Source: an uncultured Bacilli bacterium (GTDB taxonomy: Bacteria > Bacillota_I > Bacilli_A > ML615J-28 > CAG-313). From it: a stretch of DNA of 35,242 nt. The notes beneath the pieces are model-generated. The model was not told the origin of the DNA. It saw only the letters and a list, made by a program, of their open reading frames with translations, and ran no database searches. Made by a program: the position numbers and the translations under genes. The stretch lies in the NCBI GenBank assembly GCA_934098295.1, contig CAKONV010000018.1:1-35242 (forward strand). Direction: 5' to 3'. Below are positions 25,854-33,076 of this stretch, piece by piece; the stretch's first letter is position 1, and each line of letters opens with the position of its first letter.

Positions 25854-26453
25854 CTACATTTCATCTTCAAAAATAATTATTTCTTTATTATCTTGGACAT
25901 AAAATATTTTTATATATGAAAAACATTCTTCATATGGATTTTTATTTGAAAATAAATATTTTTGTTCATATTGATTCATAGTAATGTCATACTCTAATTT
26001 AATTTTCACTTTTTTATTAATTGTAATTTCTTTATATGTAAAATTAGAATAATCAAGTTTCCTTTCAAGTTTAACAACTCCATGTTTTCTATTATCATAA
26101 AGTAAAAACTCTTTACCACAATGTAAACATTTTGCTTTTACAATTTTTGTTTCAGTAGGTATTATGTTAGAATCAATTAACTTAGGTTTCGTAAATAATC
26201 CACGTATTCCTTTATAATTTATATATACTCTACAGTTATTATCAGAAAATATATAACAATGACCATATCCACCATATTTTTTTATTAAAGAATCAAACAG
26301 TTCTTGTTTTTTAGGTAAATTGGGATCATTTGTATTTATTAATATTGAGAAATCTTGTTTTCCACACGGACATATCAATGATAAAAGTAATGATTGGCCA
26401 TCGCTTTCTTCAATTTTAGATATTTTATTAAAATCACTTGGTGTTTTTATCAT
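25854..26453 (-). CDS. Cys-rich protein of unknown function
   Basis: 199 aa with AAGGAG nine bases before the ATG and a strong promoter. Two Cys pairs, CPCG near residue 29 and CLHCGKEFLLYDNRKHG near 110, resemble a split zinc ribbon. The rest is beta-rich with an acidic end (IIIFEDEM). No family recognised. A leader of about 105 nt separates promoter and gene. Confidence 0.7.
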   Translation of the reverse strand: MIKTPSDFNKISKIEESDGQSLLLSLICPCGKQDFSILINTNDPNLPKKQELFDSLIKKYGGYGHCYIFSDNNCRVYINYKGIRGLFTKPKLIDSNIIPTETKIVKAKCLHCGKEFLLYDNRKHGVVKLERKLDYSNFTYKEITINKKVKIKLEYDITMNQYEQKYLFSNKNPYEECFSYIKIFYVQDNKEIIIFEDEM

Positions 26454-26567
26454 TACTTTTATCTCCTTTTATCAATTAAAATAACCACTTGCTATCAATT
26501 TGATTATAGTTGCAGGATAGTCAATGTTCATATCTCATTCCTTGCAAATTATTAAATTACATTAAAA

Positions 26568-26596
26568 ATTATAGCACTTTTTTGAGAAAAACACAA
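26568..26596 (-). promoter_or_regulatory. Promoter of the Cys-rich protein gene
   Basis: Minus strand TTGTGT (26591-26596), 17-bp spacer ending GTGC, TATAAT (26568-26573). Array LB lies 55 bp upstream. Confidence 0.75.
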
Positions 26597-26650
26597 GCAA
26601 ATTGAGGATTAATGTCGAAACTGAAATGAGATTATATAAAAAATATCAAT

Positions 26651-26680
26651 CGTTCCGTAGTACCACCTTTCGTTCCGTAG
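26651..26680. repeat. Phased repeat array LB (20-bp period)
   Basis: CGTTCCGTAG at 26651 and 26671; identical word and period to array LA. Confidence 0.8.
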
Positions 26681-26692
26681 TTATATCCTAAA

Positions 26693-26738
26693 AATAAAAA
26701 AGCCCTGCAAAAGCACCTAGTGGCACCTCTACAAGGCT
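26693..26738 (-). terminator. Spacer B terminator 1
   Basis: Minus strand AGCCTTGTAGAGGTGCC, short loop, and a matching arm ending AGGGCT, followed by T tract. Arm changes relative to copy A largely keep pairing. Confidence 0.85.
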
Positions 26739-26782
26739 AACTTATAACTTGGCAGATAGGGCAAATTTCCCTTTATGTAAAG

Positions 26783-26813
26783 AAAAAAGGTCTGACACTT
26801 TTCGTATCAAACC
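26783..26813 (-). terminator. Spacer B terminator 2
   Basis: Minus strand GGTTTGATAC, loop, GTGTCAGACC, then six T. Confidence 0.88.
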
Positions 26814-26865
26814 TATGCTTTTTTCGTGTGTTATTAGAGTGGTTTTAATACAATTTGCATACCCA

Positions 26866-26936
26866 TTATAAGTAATATTTTATCTCTTTTTGGATCATCT
26901 TCATCAAACAAATAAAAACCCATGCATTACTTATAA
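26866..26936. repeat. 11-bp inverted repeat downstream of the GNAT gene
   Basis: TTATAAGTAAT (26866-26876) and ATTACTTATAA (26926-26936), 49 bp apart. No other content is seen between the GNAT stop and spacer B. Confidence 0.45.
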
Positions 26937-27008
26937 AAGATTAAAATCATAATATAATTAGTTTATCATTGAGCATTTCAAGTATTTAAACCAAACATTG
27001 GAATTTTG

Positions 27009-27536
27009 TTATTTCATCTCTTTTTCAAATCTAAAGAAAAGATTGTTTTCTTTTGGGATGCTACCTATTGTGTCAGTCGTTTGATGAGGGTCTTTATGCT
27101 TAGAATTAAAAAATTCAACGATTTTGAAACCACATCGATTTACATAAAAATGAATATTTCTCTTATCGTAATATGGTGTGTACGTCTCCCAAATTCTTGT
27201 CTCATGGTGCAATCTTTCAATCGCTTTCCATATTTTGAATCCATATCCTGCATTTTGTGAGCCCAATTTCACATACAATAAATCTAGTGAATTGCAACCT
27301 GTTTTCTCATCAATAATAATTATTGTTCCGCCGATACTTTGACCATCAATTTCCACCAAAAATGCTTCCGCACCTTTCGCATTGAAAGATTGCTCTATAT
27401 CTTTCCTGGGAAGTATTTTTTTATCATATTTTCCAAACTCTGTAACATAAGAATTCTGAAACGCTTCTTGTATTTCTTTTATAAATATTTCCTTTTCTTC
27501 GATAGTATTAATTGGTTTTAAAATTAAGTTGTCCAT
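27009..27536 (-). CDS. GNAT family N-acetyltransferase
   Basis: 175 aa from the ATG at 27536, with GGAG seven bases upstream. GNAT pattern: beta strands around AFLVEIDGQSIGGTIIIID, then SLDLLYVKLGSQNAGYGFKIWKAIE (acetyl-CoA loop in the position of Q/RxxGxG, here QNAGYG) and IHFYVNRCGFKIVEFFN. Substrate unknown. It is alone in its module, bounded by spacers B and C. Some GNATs are toxin or drug-modifying enzymes; nothing here tells which. Confidence 0.85.
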   Translation of the reverse strand: MDNLILKPINTIEEKEIFIKEIQEAFQNSYVTEFGKYDKKILPRKDIEQSFNAKGAEAFLVEIDGQSIGGTIIIIDEKTGCNSLDLLYVKLGSQNAGYGFKIWKAIERLHHETRIWETYTPYYDKRNIHFYVNRCGFKIVEFFNSKHKDPHQTTDTIGSIPKENNLFFRFEKEMK

Positions 27537-27638
27537 ATTTTCTCCTATTAAATTATATTTTTTATTCAAGAAGTATGGATTTATTCTCTGCCACCCCAAT
27601 TAAATAATCTCATAGTTAATCACTCCAAATCATATAAT

Positions 27639-27667
27639 ATTATATCATTTTTATGCTATTTTCGCCA
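27639..27667 (-). promoter_or_regulatory. Probable promoter of the GNAT gene
   Basis: Minus strand -10 TATAAT (27639-27644) with a weak -35 TGGCGA 17 bp upstream. The upstream stretch AAAATAGCATAAAAATG is shared with the region before the XRE remnant (about 24775-24800). Confidence 0.5.
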
Positions 27668-27707
27668 CCGTTTTGAGAAAATACTGGGATAAAACAGGTA
27701 CAAAATG

Positions 27708-27781
27708 GTAATCGTGTAAAAATTGGCACCCCTAGCTTAGTAATCGTGTTGTTTTTCGCACCATTGAAGGAGTAATCGTGT
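27708..27781. repeat. Phased repeat array LC (32-bp period)
   Basis: GTAATCGTGT at 27708, 27740 and 27772, exactly 32 bp apart, the first two followed by a GCACC. Confidence 0.88.
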
Positions 27782-27853
27782 AAAGTCGAACGTAAGCCCT
27801 ACGGTTGGCCCATGTTTGGCTTCTTTTCTGACATTGGAAACTAATCCGATAGC

Positions 27854-27899
27854 AAAAGAAAAAGCCCACAAAAGACCTAAAAAGGGCAAAATGTGGGCT
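27854..27899 (-). terminator. Spacer C terminator 1
   Basis: Minus strand AGCCCACA, loop of about 20 nt, TGTGGGCT, then TTTTTCTTTT. Confidence 0.85.
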
Positions 27900-27928
27900 A
27901 AAACACTAGTTTTTGGTATAAAACGCAT

Positions 27929-27960
27929 AAAAAAAGACCTGATAGCAATTGTATCAAGTC
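27929..27960 (-). terminator. Spacer C terminator 2
   Basis: Minus strand GACTTGATA, short loop, TATCAGGTC, then seven T. Same TGATA core as the other spacer terminators. Confidence 0.85.
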
Positions 27961-27998
27961 ATTATTTCTTAGATGTATAATGACAAGTATGGTAATAC

Positions 27999-28046
27999 GG
28001 TTTCACTTTTTGATTGGTAGTTTCATTTTGTGCTCAAGCGGTTTCA
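27999..28046. repeat. Phased repeat array RC (20-21 bp period)
   Basis: GGTTTCA at 27999, AGTTTCA at 28019, GGTTTCA at 28040. Confidence 0.65.
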
Positions 28047-28084
28047 AATGAAGAGGCTAGATAAGGATGATATGAAAAACAGCA

Positions 28085-28128
28085 AAAAAACCTCATCCAA
28101 GAGTTGCTTTCTCAAGGGTGAGGTGATT
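28085..28128 (-). terminator. Terminator after the DUF4145 gene
   Basis: Minus strand CACCTCACCC and GGATGAGGT arms pair around the loop TTGAGAAAGCAACTCTT, followed by TTTTTTTGC. Confidence 0.7.
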
Positions 28129-28803
28129 TTATTTATTATTCGTTATTTTATTAATATAGTTTTTCTTTCTAATTTCAGATTCAATTTCGTTCATTGATAA
28201 TTCAATCAACTGTTTTAAGTCAACAATATTAATATCAATATGTTTATTTTCATAATGAGCAAAATCATTTCCTATCCATGCTGTGCGAAGCAATAAATCT
28301 TTTGTTTCTTCATCCTTGATATACTTCTTAACACATTCTGATAAATTCATTTTCTTAATCGATTCTATGTCTTGCGGATTGAATTTTATTGCATAATCTT
28401 TGACTAAAATCTCAAATGCTCTTCTGTACGCAATACCCACTATGTGAGAACAACCAGATTGTTCAGCAATATATGCATCATTGTAATTATCAACAAAGTC
28501 TTTGCTTAGCTCCATTATTTCTGGACTAAAGTCTAGCCTCTTCTTATGCCCTCCTATGATTTCAAACGGATATAATTCATTATCCATATAGCCAATACTC
28601 ATTGGACTTAATTGATACTTAGCAAAGAAAACTTGTTCGCAGCAAGGGCATTTAAAAGTAATGATTATATTGCATAAATCATAAAACCTATATGCAAACT
28701 TATTTATGATAATTGGGGCAATCCCTTTATCACAATAAGGACAAGTGTCAGGTTTAATGATACACAATTTATTTTTTTGAATTTTAATTATTTCTTTATT
28801 CAT
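28129..28803 (-). CDS. DUF4145 domain protein
   Basis: 224 aa from the ATG at 28803, one base after the stop of the HNH gene, so translation is coupled. N-terminal zinc-ribbon-like pairs (CPYCDKG, CPCCEQ) precede a DUF4145 domain: AEQSGCSHIVGIAYRRAFEILVKDYAI, LSECVKKYI and LLRTAWIGNDFAHYENKHIDINIVDLKQLIE. DUF4145 proteins are often found with restriction or other defence genes. Partnership with an HNH protein supports that setting, but the biochemical role is unknown. Confidence 0.82.
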   Translation of the reverse strand: MNKEIIKIQKNKLCIIKPDTCPYCDKGIAPIIINKFAYRFYDLCNIIITFKCPCCEQVFFAKYQLSPMSIGYMDNELYPFEIIGGHKKRLDFSPEIMELSKDFVDNYNDAYIAEQSGCSHIVGIAYRRAFEILVKDYAIKFNPQDIESIKKMNLSECVKKYIKDEETKDLLLRTAWIGNDFAHYENKHIDINIVDLKQLIELSMNEIESEIRKKNYINKITNNK

Positions 28804-28804
28804 T

Positions 28805-29365
28805 TTATGCCACCATTTCTGGATAATAAGCATTTAACTTTTCCACAATTAAATCGTACGAAAAACTACTCATTTGTTCAAATTCATCAGTGTTAAGACC
28901 AATATCCAATATTTTTAGGAATGAACGTTTATTATAAATATGTTCTTCTGTGTGCGACATTGAATTATCGCATATATTCTTTAATTTACATAACAAACAC
29001 TTATATTGATACTTCCTATCTATTCTGCTAGTGTTGCCATTTGGATGTGCATTAATAAAATGTTGATTTGGTGTTAAAGCAATCAAATTTTCATAAAAAG
29101 CACAGATATCTGGAAATTGAGCCTCAGGAAATATATGATGCATTTGGATTGCAGGCTCAGTAATTAGATCTACGTCAACCTCAGTCAATCCTTTTCTAAA
29201 TGTATCGTTAAATAATCTTAAATATTTTTTTGCTTTTGATGAACTATACGCTGAATATGCTATATTTGGTGACACACCAATCTGCATCAAATATTCATTT
29301 CTTGTTAAGCCTTTTGGCTTGTTAGAGTAGATATCTCTAAAATTGTCCCTATTATACATTAACAT
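28805..29365 (-). CDS. HNH endonuclease-type protein, possibly 5'-truncated
   Basis: 186 aa if the ATG at 29365 is used. HNH core: QMHHIFPEAQFPDICAFYENLIALTPNQHFINAHPNGN, with a Cys pair in CLLCKLKNIC. The frame stays open and protein-like for 12 more codons upstream (ISKDPITYDM) with no ATG, GTG or TTG but with AGGAG close by. Either the gene has lost its true 5' end or a rare start is used. The HNH domain in the second half and the following DUF4145 gene suggest a restriction-like system or a relic of one. Confidence 0.7.
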   Translation of the reverse strand: MLMYNRDNFRDIYSNKPKGLTRNEYLMQIGVSPNIAYSAYSSSKAKKYLRLFNDTFRKGLTEVDVDLITEPAIQMHHIFPEAQFPDICAFYENLIALTPNQHFINAHPNGNTSRIDRKYQYKCLLCKLKNICDNSMSHTEEHIYNKRSFLKILDIGLNTDEFEQMSSFSYDLIVEKLNAYYPEMVA

Positions 29366-29435
29366 GTCATATGTTATTGGGTCTTTTGAAATTCTTCCTT
29401 ATATCTCCTGAATGTTCTTTATCATTTTCTATCAT

Positions 29436-29464
29436 ATTATAGCACTTTTCGAGTAAAAAGTCTA
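29436..29464 (-). promoter_or_regulatory. Promoter of the HNH-DUF4145 pair
   Basis: Minus strand TAGACT (29459-29464), 17-bp spacer ending GTGC, TATAAT (29436-29441). Array LD begins 74 bp upstream. Confidence 0.75.
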
Positions 29465-29539
29465 TTAATTACCTCTATAATTAGCATTTCATTAACAATT
29501 GTTAGACGTTGTAATTCATTTTCTAGGGGTGTCGGAAGT

Positions 29540-29597
29540 AATCGTTCTAACACCGATTTTTGCCTAGTAATCGTTCTGCTACCTAAGTAATCGTTCT
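29540..29597. repeat. Phased repeat array LD (29/20 bp spacing)
   Basis: AATCGTTCT at 29540, 29569 and 29589, each preceded by GT and followed by AACACC or GCTACC. Confidence 0.88.
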
Positions 29598-29726
29598 AAC
29601 ACCTACAAAGAAATAGTTTAAGCTGGGCTATGATTATGATACAGAAGGAACAAGAAGCACCATAAGAACAAGAATATAATACAAATTTCACCCTAAAACT
29701 ATCAATTTTTCCCTAAAAAGCATAAA

Positions 29727-29734
29727 AAAATAGT
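29727..29734. repeat. Left target duplication of ISL3 element
   Basis: AAAATAGT, repeated at 31484-31491. Confidence 0.95.
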
Positions 29735-29825
29735 GGCTCTTTCAAGTTTTTTGGGGATTTTGGGGATTTTCGCAATCTATAAAAATTCATAAGAAATTAT
29801 TTTTGGGGAGTCTGAAACAAAAAAT

Positions 29826-29878
29826 AAAAAGACATTATATTGATAGTAATAATTACTATTTTAATATAATGTCTTTTT
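29826..29878. terminator. Long hairpin inside ISL3 left end
   Basis: AAAAAGACATTATATT pairs with AATATAATGTCTTTTT, and the loop itself contains ATAGTAAT/ATTACTAT. It would stop outside transcription from reaching the transposase. Confidence 0.85.
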
Positions 29879-29942
29879 TTATATTTGTATTTACCTTTTT
29901 GATATAATTTGGTTGTTAAAGCTATTATAAGGAGGCAAATAC

Positions 29943-31379
29943 ATGAATAATTTTAACATAAAAAATTTAATATTTCAAGAAAAAGATGTAGAAATAATAA
30001 CTGATGAAATTAAAAAAATTAACGAAGTTGATTATTACATTATTACTACTGTAAATTAAAAAGACTTTAAATTACCAATAATATGCCCAAGATGTGGTTC
30101 AAAAGCTAATTTTGAACGAAAGGATTATTATTTTAGGTCTATCAGGAAATTAAAAATACATAATATTAATGTAATTATTAGATATAAGCAAGCTAGGTTA
30201 AGATGCAAGGAGTGTAAAAAAGGAATAAATGAAATACTTGATTTTGTTAAACCAAGTTCTAGGACAACAATTAAATTAGATAAAGAGATACATGAGCAAT
30301 TAAGTTTAGGAAGTTCTATGACACAAGTATCAATAAATACAGGAGTATCGATAACTACGGTTGAAAATAAAATTATAAATAATGTTGAAGTTAATAGAAG
30401 TAAATTAACAGAATGTTTATGTTTTGATGAGTTTAGTGGTCCAGCATTTTTCTCAAAATATGCATTTATTATAGTTGATCCATATAAAAGTGAAATTATT
30501 GATATAGTTCCAAGTAATAAACAAAATTATCTATTTAATTATTTTAAAAAAATACCATTAGAAGAAAGAGAAAATGTAAAATATATAATAACAGATTTAA
30601 CAAACAATTATAAAGCGGCAATAAAATACTTCTTTCCTAAGGCTATTCACATAGCGGATAGATATCATTGGATAAGAATAGTAATAGATGCGGTCCAAGA
30701 TTTAAGAATAAAAACGATGAGGTTTCACTTAAATGTGGCGTATAATATCGCAAAAACCTATGCAAAGGATGAAGCTGCTATTGAGAGGGCGGCTAAAGAA
30801 AGTGATGATTATAAAATATACTATATATTAAAAAGAAATTATAAATTATTAAGTTACAACACATTTGATAATAATTATGAAACATATTTATCAAATTTAG
30901 GAAAAATGTATAATAAAAAAACGCCTTATACTAATCAAGAATTATTAGAATTTATTTTGAATCATGATAAAGATTTAGAAGAGGCATATTCATTTCTTCA
31001 AAAATTTTATAAAATAGCTTATACTGCTACTATAGAAGATGCAAGAAAGAAAATAAATGAATGGATAAATGAAATAAAAAAATCAAACAAATATATTGGA
31101 AATCTTCGAAATGCCGCATTAACAATTGAAAGCTGGATAACGCCAATAGTTAATTCCTTTAGAATAGATGATAAAAAAATAGGATTACTAAGTAATGGTC
31201 CATGTGAGGCTAAAAACAACTGTAATAAAACTATTATAAAAGCAGGATATGGGTACAAAGACCCATATTTATTAAGAAAACTTATATTATTAGAAGATAG
31301 AGAAAGGACAGATAGGAGAAATAGCAAGAAAGAAAAACAATATAATAATTATATAAAAAAAGCAGCATTAATTGCATAA
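29943..31379 (+). pseudogene. ISL3-family transposase with an in-frame stop
   Basis: 478 codons from the ATG at 29943 (AAGGAGG upstream). Codon 39 is TAA (30057-30059), after which the same frame continues: zinc finger CPRCGS ... CKECKKG, helix-turn-helix, then the DDE domain with CFDEFSG, ITDLTNNYKAAIKYFFPKAIHIADRYHWIR and GPCEAKNNCNKTIIKAGYGYKDPYLLRKLIL. One base change (for example CAA to TAA) explains the break. The longest intact stretch starts at 30318 and lacks the zinc finger. The copy is probably inactive, or needs readthrough or an intact copy elsewhere. Confidence 0.92.
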
Positions 31380-31400
31380 CAACAGTTAATACTGCTTTTT
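31359..31400 (+). terminator. Terminator of the ISL3 transposase
   Basis: AAAAAAGCAG and CTGCTTTTTT with nearby ATTAA/TTAAT pairing enclose the stop codon region. Confidence 0.7.
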
Positions 31401-31483
31401 TGGGCTCTCCCCAAAAAACTTGAATTTATGTATTTTTACTATTTACATCTATCCCCAAAATCCCCAAAAAACTTGAAAGAGCC

Positions 31484-31491
31484 AAAATAGT
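31484..31491. repeat. Right target duplication of ISL3 element
   Basis: AAAATAGT, same as 29727-29734. Confidence 0.95.
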
Positions 31492-31522
31492 CTTGACACC
31501 TATTATTCATTGTATCAAGACT
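31489..31522 (-). terminator. Spacer D terminator, split from its T tract by the IS
   Basis: Minus strand AGTCTTGATAC, 12-nt loop, GTGTCAAGACT. Before the ISL3 insertion it was followed by a TATTTTTTTATG tract, now at 29721-29733. Termination for the upstream HNH gene is therefore probably weakened. Confidence 0.8.
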
Positions 31523-31560
31523 AATGTTTTCAAATGGCAAAGGTATACAATTTTGATACA

Positions 31561-31643
31561 AAACGTTTGCTACTAGGCTCAAATCGTTTGCAACTACCTA
31601 ATTTTTCAAGCAAATCGTTTGCTACCTAAATCGAATCGTTTGC
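31561..31643. repeat. Phased repeat array RD (21/31/21 bp spacing)
   Basis: CGTTTGC at 31564, 31585, 31616 and 31637, within units AAATCGTTTGCAACTACC and variants. The unit is close to that of array LD and in the same orientation. Confidence 0.92.
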
Positions 31644-31667
31644 AACTAATTTTAATAGGAATAAGTG

Positions 31668-31690
31668 ATTGTCGCCCATCACTAACTCCA
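31668..31690 (-). other. Hairpin after the large HNH gene
   Basis: Minus strand AGTGAT, 8-nt loop, ATCACT. Only a short T-poor run follows, so termination here is doubtful. Confidence 0.4.
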
Positions 31691-31720
31691 TTGTCTAATT
31701 CAAGGAGGCTTCAAGCATTA

Positions 31721-32665
31721 CTACTTTCCGCTTACCTCCTTTTCTAAGTTCTTAGCTAAGTTTGTATAAGTGTAATCATACCTGCAATAAGTATGATAAT
31801 TGAAATCTAAATCTGGTTCTCTTTCTTCAGCTTCAGTATTGATATAAACTAACTTATTAATAAATAGTGCATCGTCAAGACTTTCATTGAAATTATCAAA
31901 GTTAATCTTTTGCGCTTCTAAATACATATCTTGCTTATCTTCGTAGCAATTTACTTGGTAGCAAATATCGTATTGAGTTATGTACTTCATAGGTTTGAAG
32001 TAATACTTTAGATAAGTGTTTAAAAGAATGCATTTATCTAGAAGCTTTGAATTATCTTCTTTAAGAGGCATATTGTAGTTTTTAGCAACTATTCTAGTCT
32101 CCGTATTCCAATAATTGTTAGACATTGAATATGAGATATTCTCTTCATCAAGGAACTTCTCAATAAAATCAATAACAGCTGTATTTGCAACATTTTGAAG
32201 TCTAATAAGAACAGAACCAACAAATCTAGTTTTGTTTTGAATACCTTTTAATTGTTTAAAGAATCTGACACCAGATGCAGAATCCATAAAGTTAACTGTA
32301 TCATCATGTTCTGGTGCTTTCTTTTTCTTTTTTGTCTCCTTAGTTAGCTGTTTAATCTCATAATGGTTCTCAACCTTAACAATCTCAAAGCTGATTCCAT
32401 TAGCCTTAAATGCTGGAAACTTATCTGCTTTTTCATCATTCGTTAGAATGTGGCAGCATACCAAATTATGGTCAGCAGTTTTGCCACCTCTGCTTTGTGG
32501 AAGAATGTGATCTACATTCCATCCAAATTCGCTATTACGATCGTTATAAGCACCCTTGGCAATTGTACGTCCAGTAAAATCTTTTACCTTAGTTTCCTTA
32601 CCAAAAGACTTATTCCAAAGGCGCATAGCAGTCTCTCGGTTTAAATCCATGTGTTTTTCTTTCAT
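31721..32665 (-). CDS. HNH endonuclease domain protein
   Basis: 314 aa from ATG 32665; ATG 32650 (MDLNRETAMRLWN) is an alternative. The HNH motif is near the N-terminus: WNVDHILPQSRGGKTADHNLVCCHILTNDEKADK, with DH, N and H in place. A Lys-rich linker (KETKKKKKAPEHDD) leads to a C-terminal region of about 190 residues that I do not recognise. There is no RuvC or PLMP motif as in IscB/IshB, so it is not an evident OMEGA nuclease. It follows a structured leader of about 175 nt and lies downstream of the recombinase on the same strand. AGGAGG occurs only about 28 bp before the start, so the true ribosome site is unclear. Confidence 0.82.
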   Translation of the reverse strand: MKEKHMDLNRETAMRLWNKSFGKETKVKDFTGRTIAKGAYNDRNSEFGWNVDHILPQSRGGKTADHNLVCCHILTNDEKADKFPAFKANGISFEIVKVENHYEIKQLTKETKKKKKAPEHDDTVNFMDSASGVRFFKQLKGIQNKTRFVGSVLIRLQNVANTAVIDFIEKFLDEENISYSMSNNYWNTETRIVAKNYNMPLKEDNSKLLDKCILLNTYLKYYFKPMKYITQYDICYQVNCYEDKQDMYLEAQKINFDNFNESLDDALFINKLVYINTEAEEREPDLDFNYHTYCRYDYTYTNLAKNLEKEVSGK

Positions 32666-32845
32666 CTTAATTCATGCGAAAAAAGATGCTTTTACCTCCT
32701 ATGATTAGTCAGTTTCAGAAATCATGTGACCAACCATAGGGCGACCTATTGCTATGAACCTCAAAGGGCAATCCTCATAATAGCGTTACAGAAGATTAGT
32801 TAGTCAAACTTTCTTTTGAAAGCTGTCAGTTTCCTTAACTGCAAA
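32666..32845 (-). ncRNA. Structured leader RNA candidate before the HNH gene
   Basis: Between promoter and start codon the minus strand holds several stems: AGCTTTC/GAAAGTT, ATTGC/GCAAT around CCTTTGAGG, and ATAGG-loop-CCTAT. The word GAAACTGAC occurs twice, near each end. An unused AGGAGG sits close to the 3' end. It could be a cis-regulator or a separate small RNA. No known riboswitch class fits. Confidence 0.4.
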
Positions 32846-32848
32846 ATA

Positions 32849-32877
32849 AGTATATCACAAATGCTTCATTTTTTCTA
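32849..32877 (-). promoter_or_regulatory. Promoter of the HNH leader
   Basis: Minus strand TAGAAA (32872-32877), 17-bp spacer, TATACT (32849-32854) with TG upstream of the -10. Confidence 0.6.
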
Positions 32878-32892
32878 CTCTTTGGCACATAT

Positions 32893-32926
32893 TTTCAAAA
32901 GAAAAGCCACCCTTTCTGGGTGGTCA
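32893..32926 (-). terminator. Terminator of RNA candidate 2
   Basis: Minus strand GACCACCC, AGAA loop, GGGTGGC, then TTTTCTTTTG. Confidence 0.85.
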
Positions 32927-33042
32927 ATTTCTACAGGACTGCCCGCCTGCATGCGTACGGCTATCTATTACGGCCCATAGGTACTTGAATGCCGAGCATC
33001 ACCATAACTTAGTGCTATCTAGGGAGAACACTAGAAACCCTC
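32893..33042 (-). ncRNA. Structured small RNA candidate 2 with terminator
   Basis: About 150 nt directly after the recombinase. On the minus strand AGGG pairs with CCCT, which lies in the loop of a TAGTG/CACTA stem, again an H-type pseudoknot as in RNA candidate 1. CGGC/GCCG and CAGG/CCTG hairpins follow, then the terminator. G+C is much higher than nearby and no frame codes. Confidence 0.55.
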
Positions 33043-33048
33043 ACTTAT

Positions 33049-33076
33049 ATATTACGCAGAAATTATATTTTTTCAA
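33049..33076 (-). promoter_or_regulatory. Promoter of RNA candidate 2
   Basis: Minus strand TTGAAA (33071-33076), 16-bp spacer, TAATAT (33049-33054). The -35 overlaps the last codons of the recombinase. Confidence 0.55.

Larger units (their letters stand above)
26642..26863. repeat. Spacer repeat copy B
   Basis: Second copy of the ~210-bp spacer (see 24880-25100). The right-hand array is reduced to one word, TGCATACC at 26856, preceded by AATACAATT. Confidence 0.85.
29735..31483 (+). mobile_element. ISL3-family insertion sequence
   Basis: 1749 bp with perfect 33-bp terminal inverted repeats beginning GGCTCTTTCAAG, and 8-bp target duplications AAAATAGT, as expected for ISL3. It contains one transposase frame broken by a single stop, a long protective hairpin near the left end (29826-29878) and a terminator after the transposase (about 31359-31400). 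A second partial copy of the end sequence lies just inside the right end. The perfect ends and duplications show a recent insertion, into the stem-T-tract junction of a spacer terminator. Confidence 0.97.

Noticed and set aside
27737..27928. 63-codon minus-strand reading frame across array LC and terminator 1
   Set aside because: It runs through repeats and a terminator, has no ribosome site, and its composition follows the hairpin sequence.
31721..32665. IscB/OMEGA nuclease with HEARO-type RNA
   Set aside because: HNH is N-terminal and there is no RuvC, bridge helix or PLMP motif; the nearby RNAs do not show the known consensus.
32700..32790. TPP riboswitch before the HNH gene
   Set aside because: The phrase CCCTTTGA resembles the TPP motif, but the rest of the consensus (CTGAGA, AACCTGAT) is absent and the gene is not thiamine-related.
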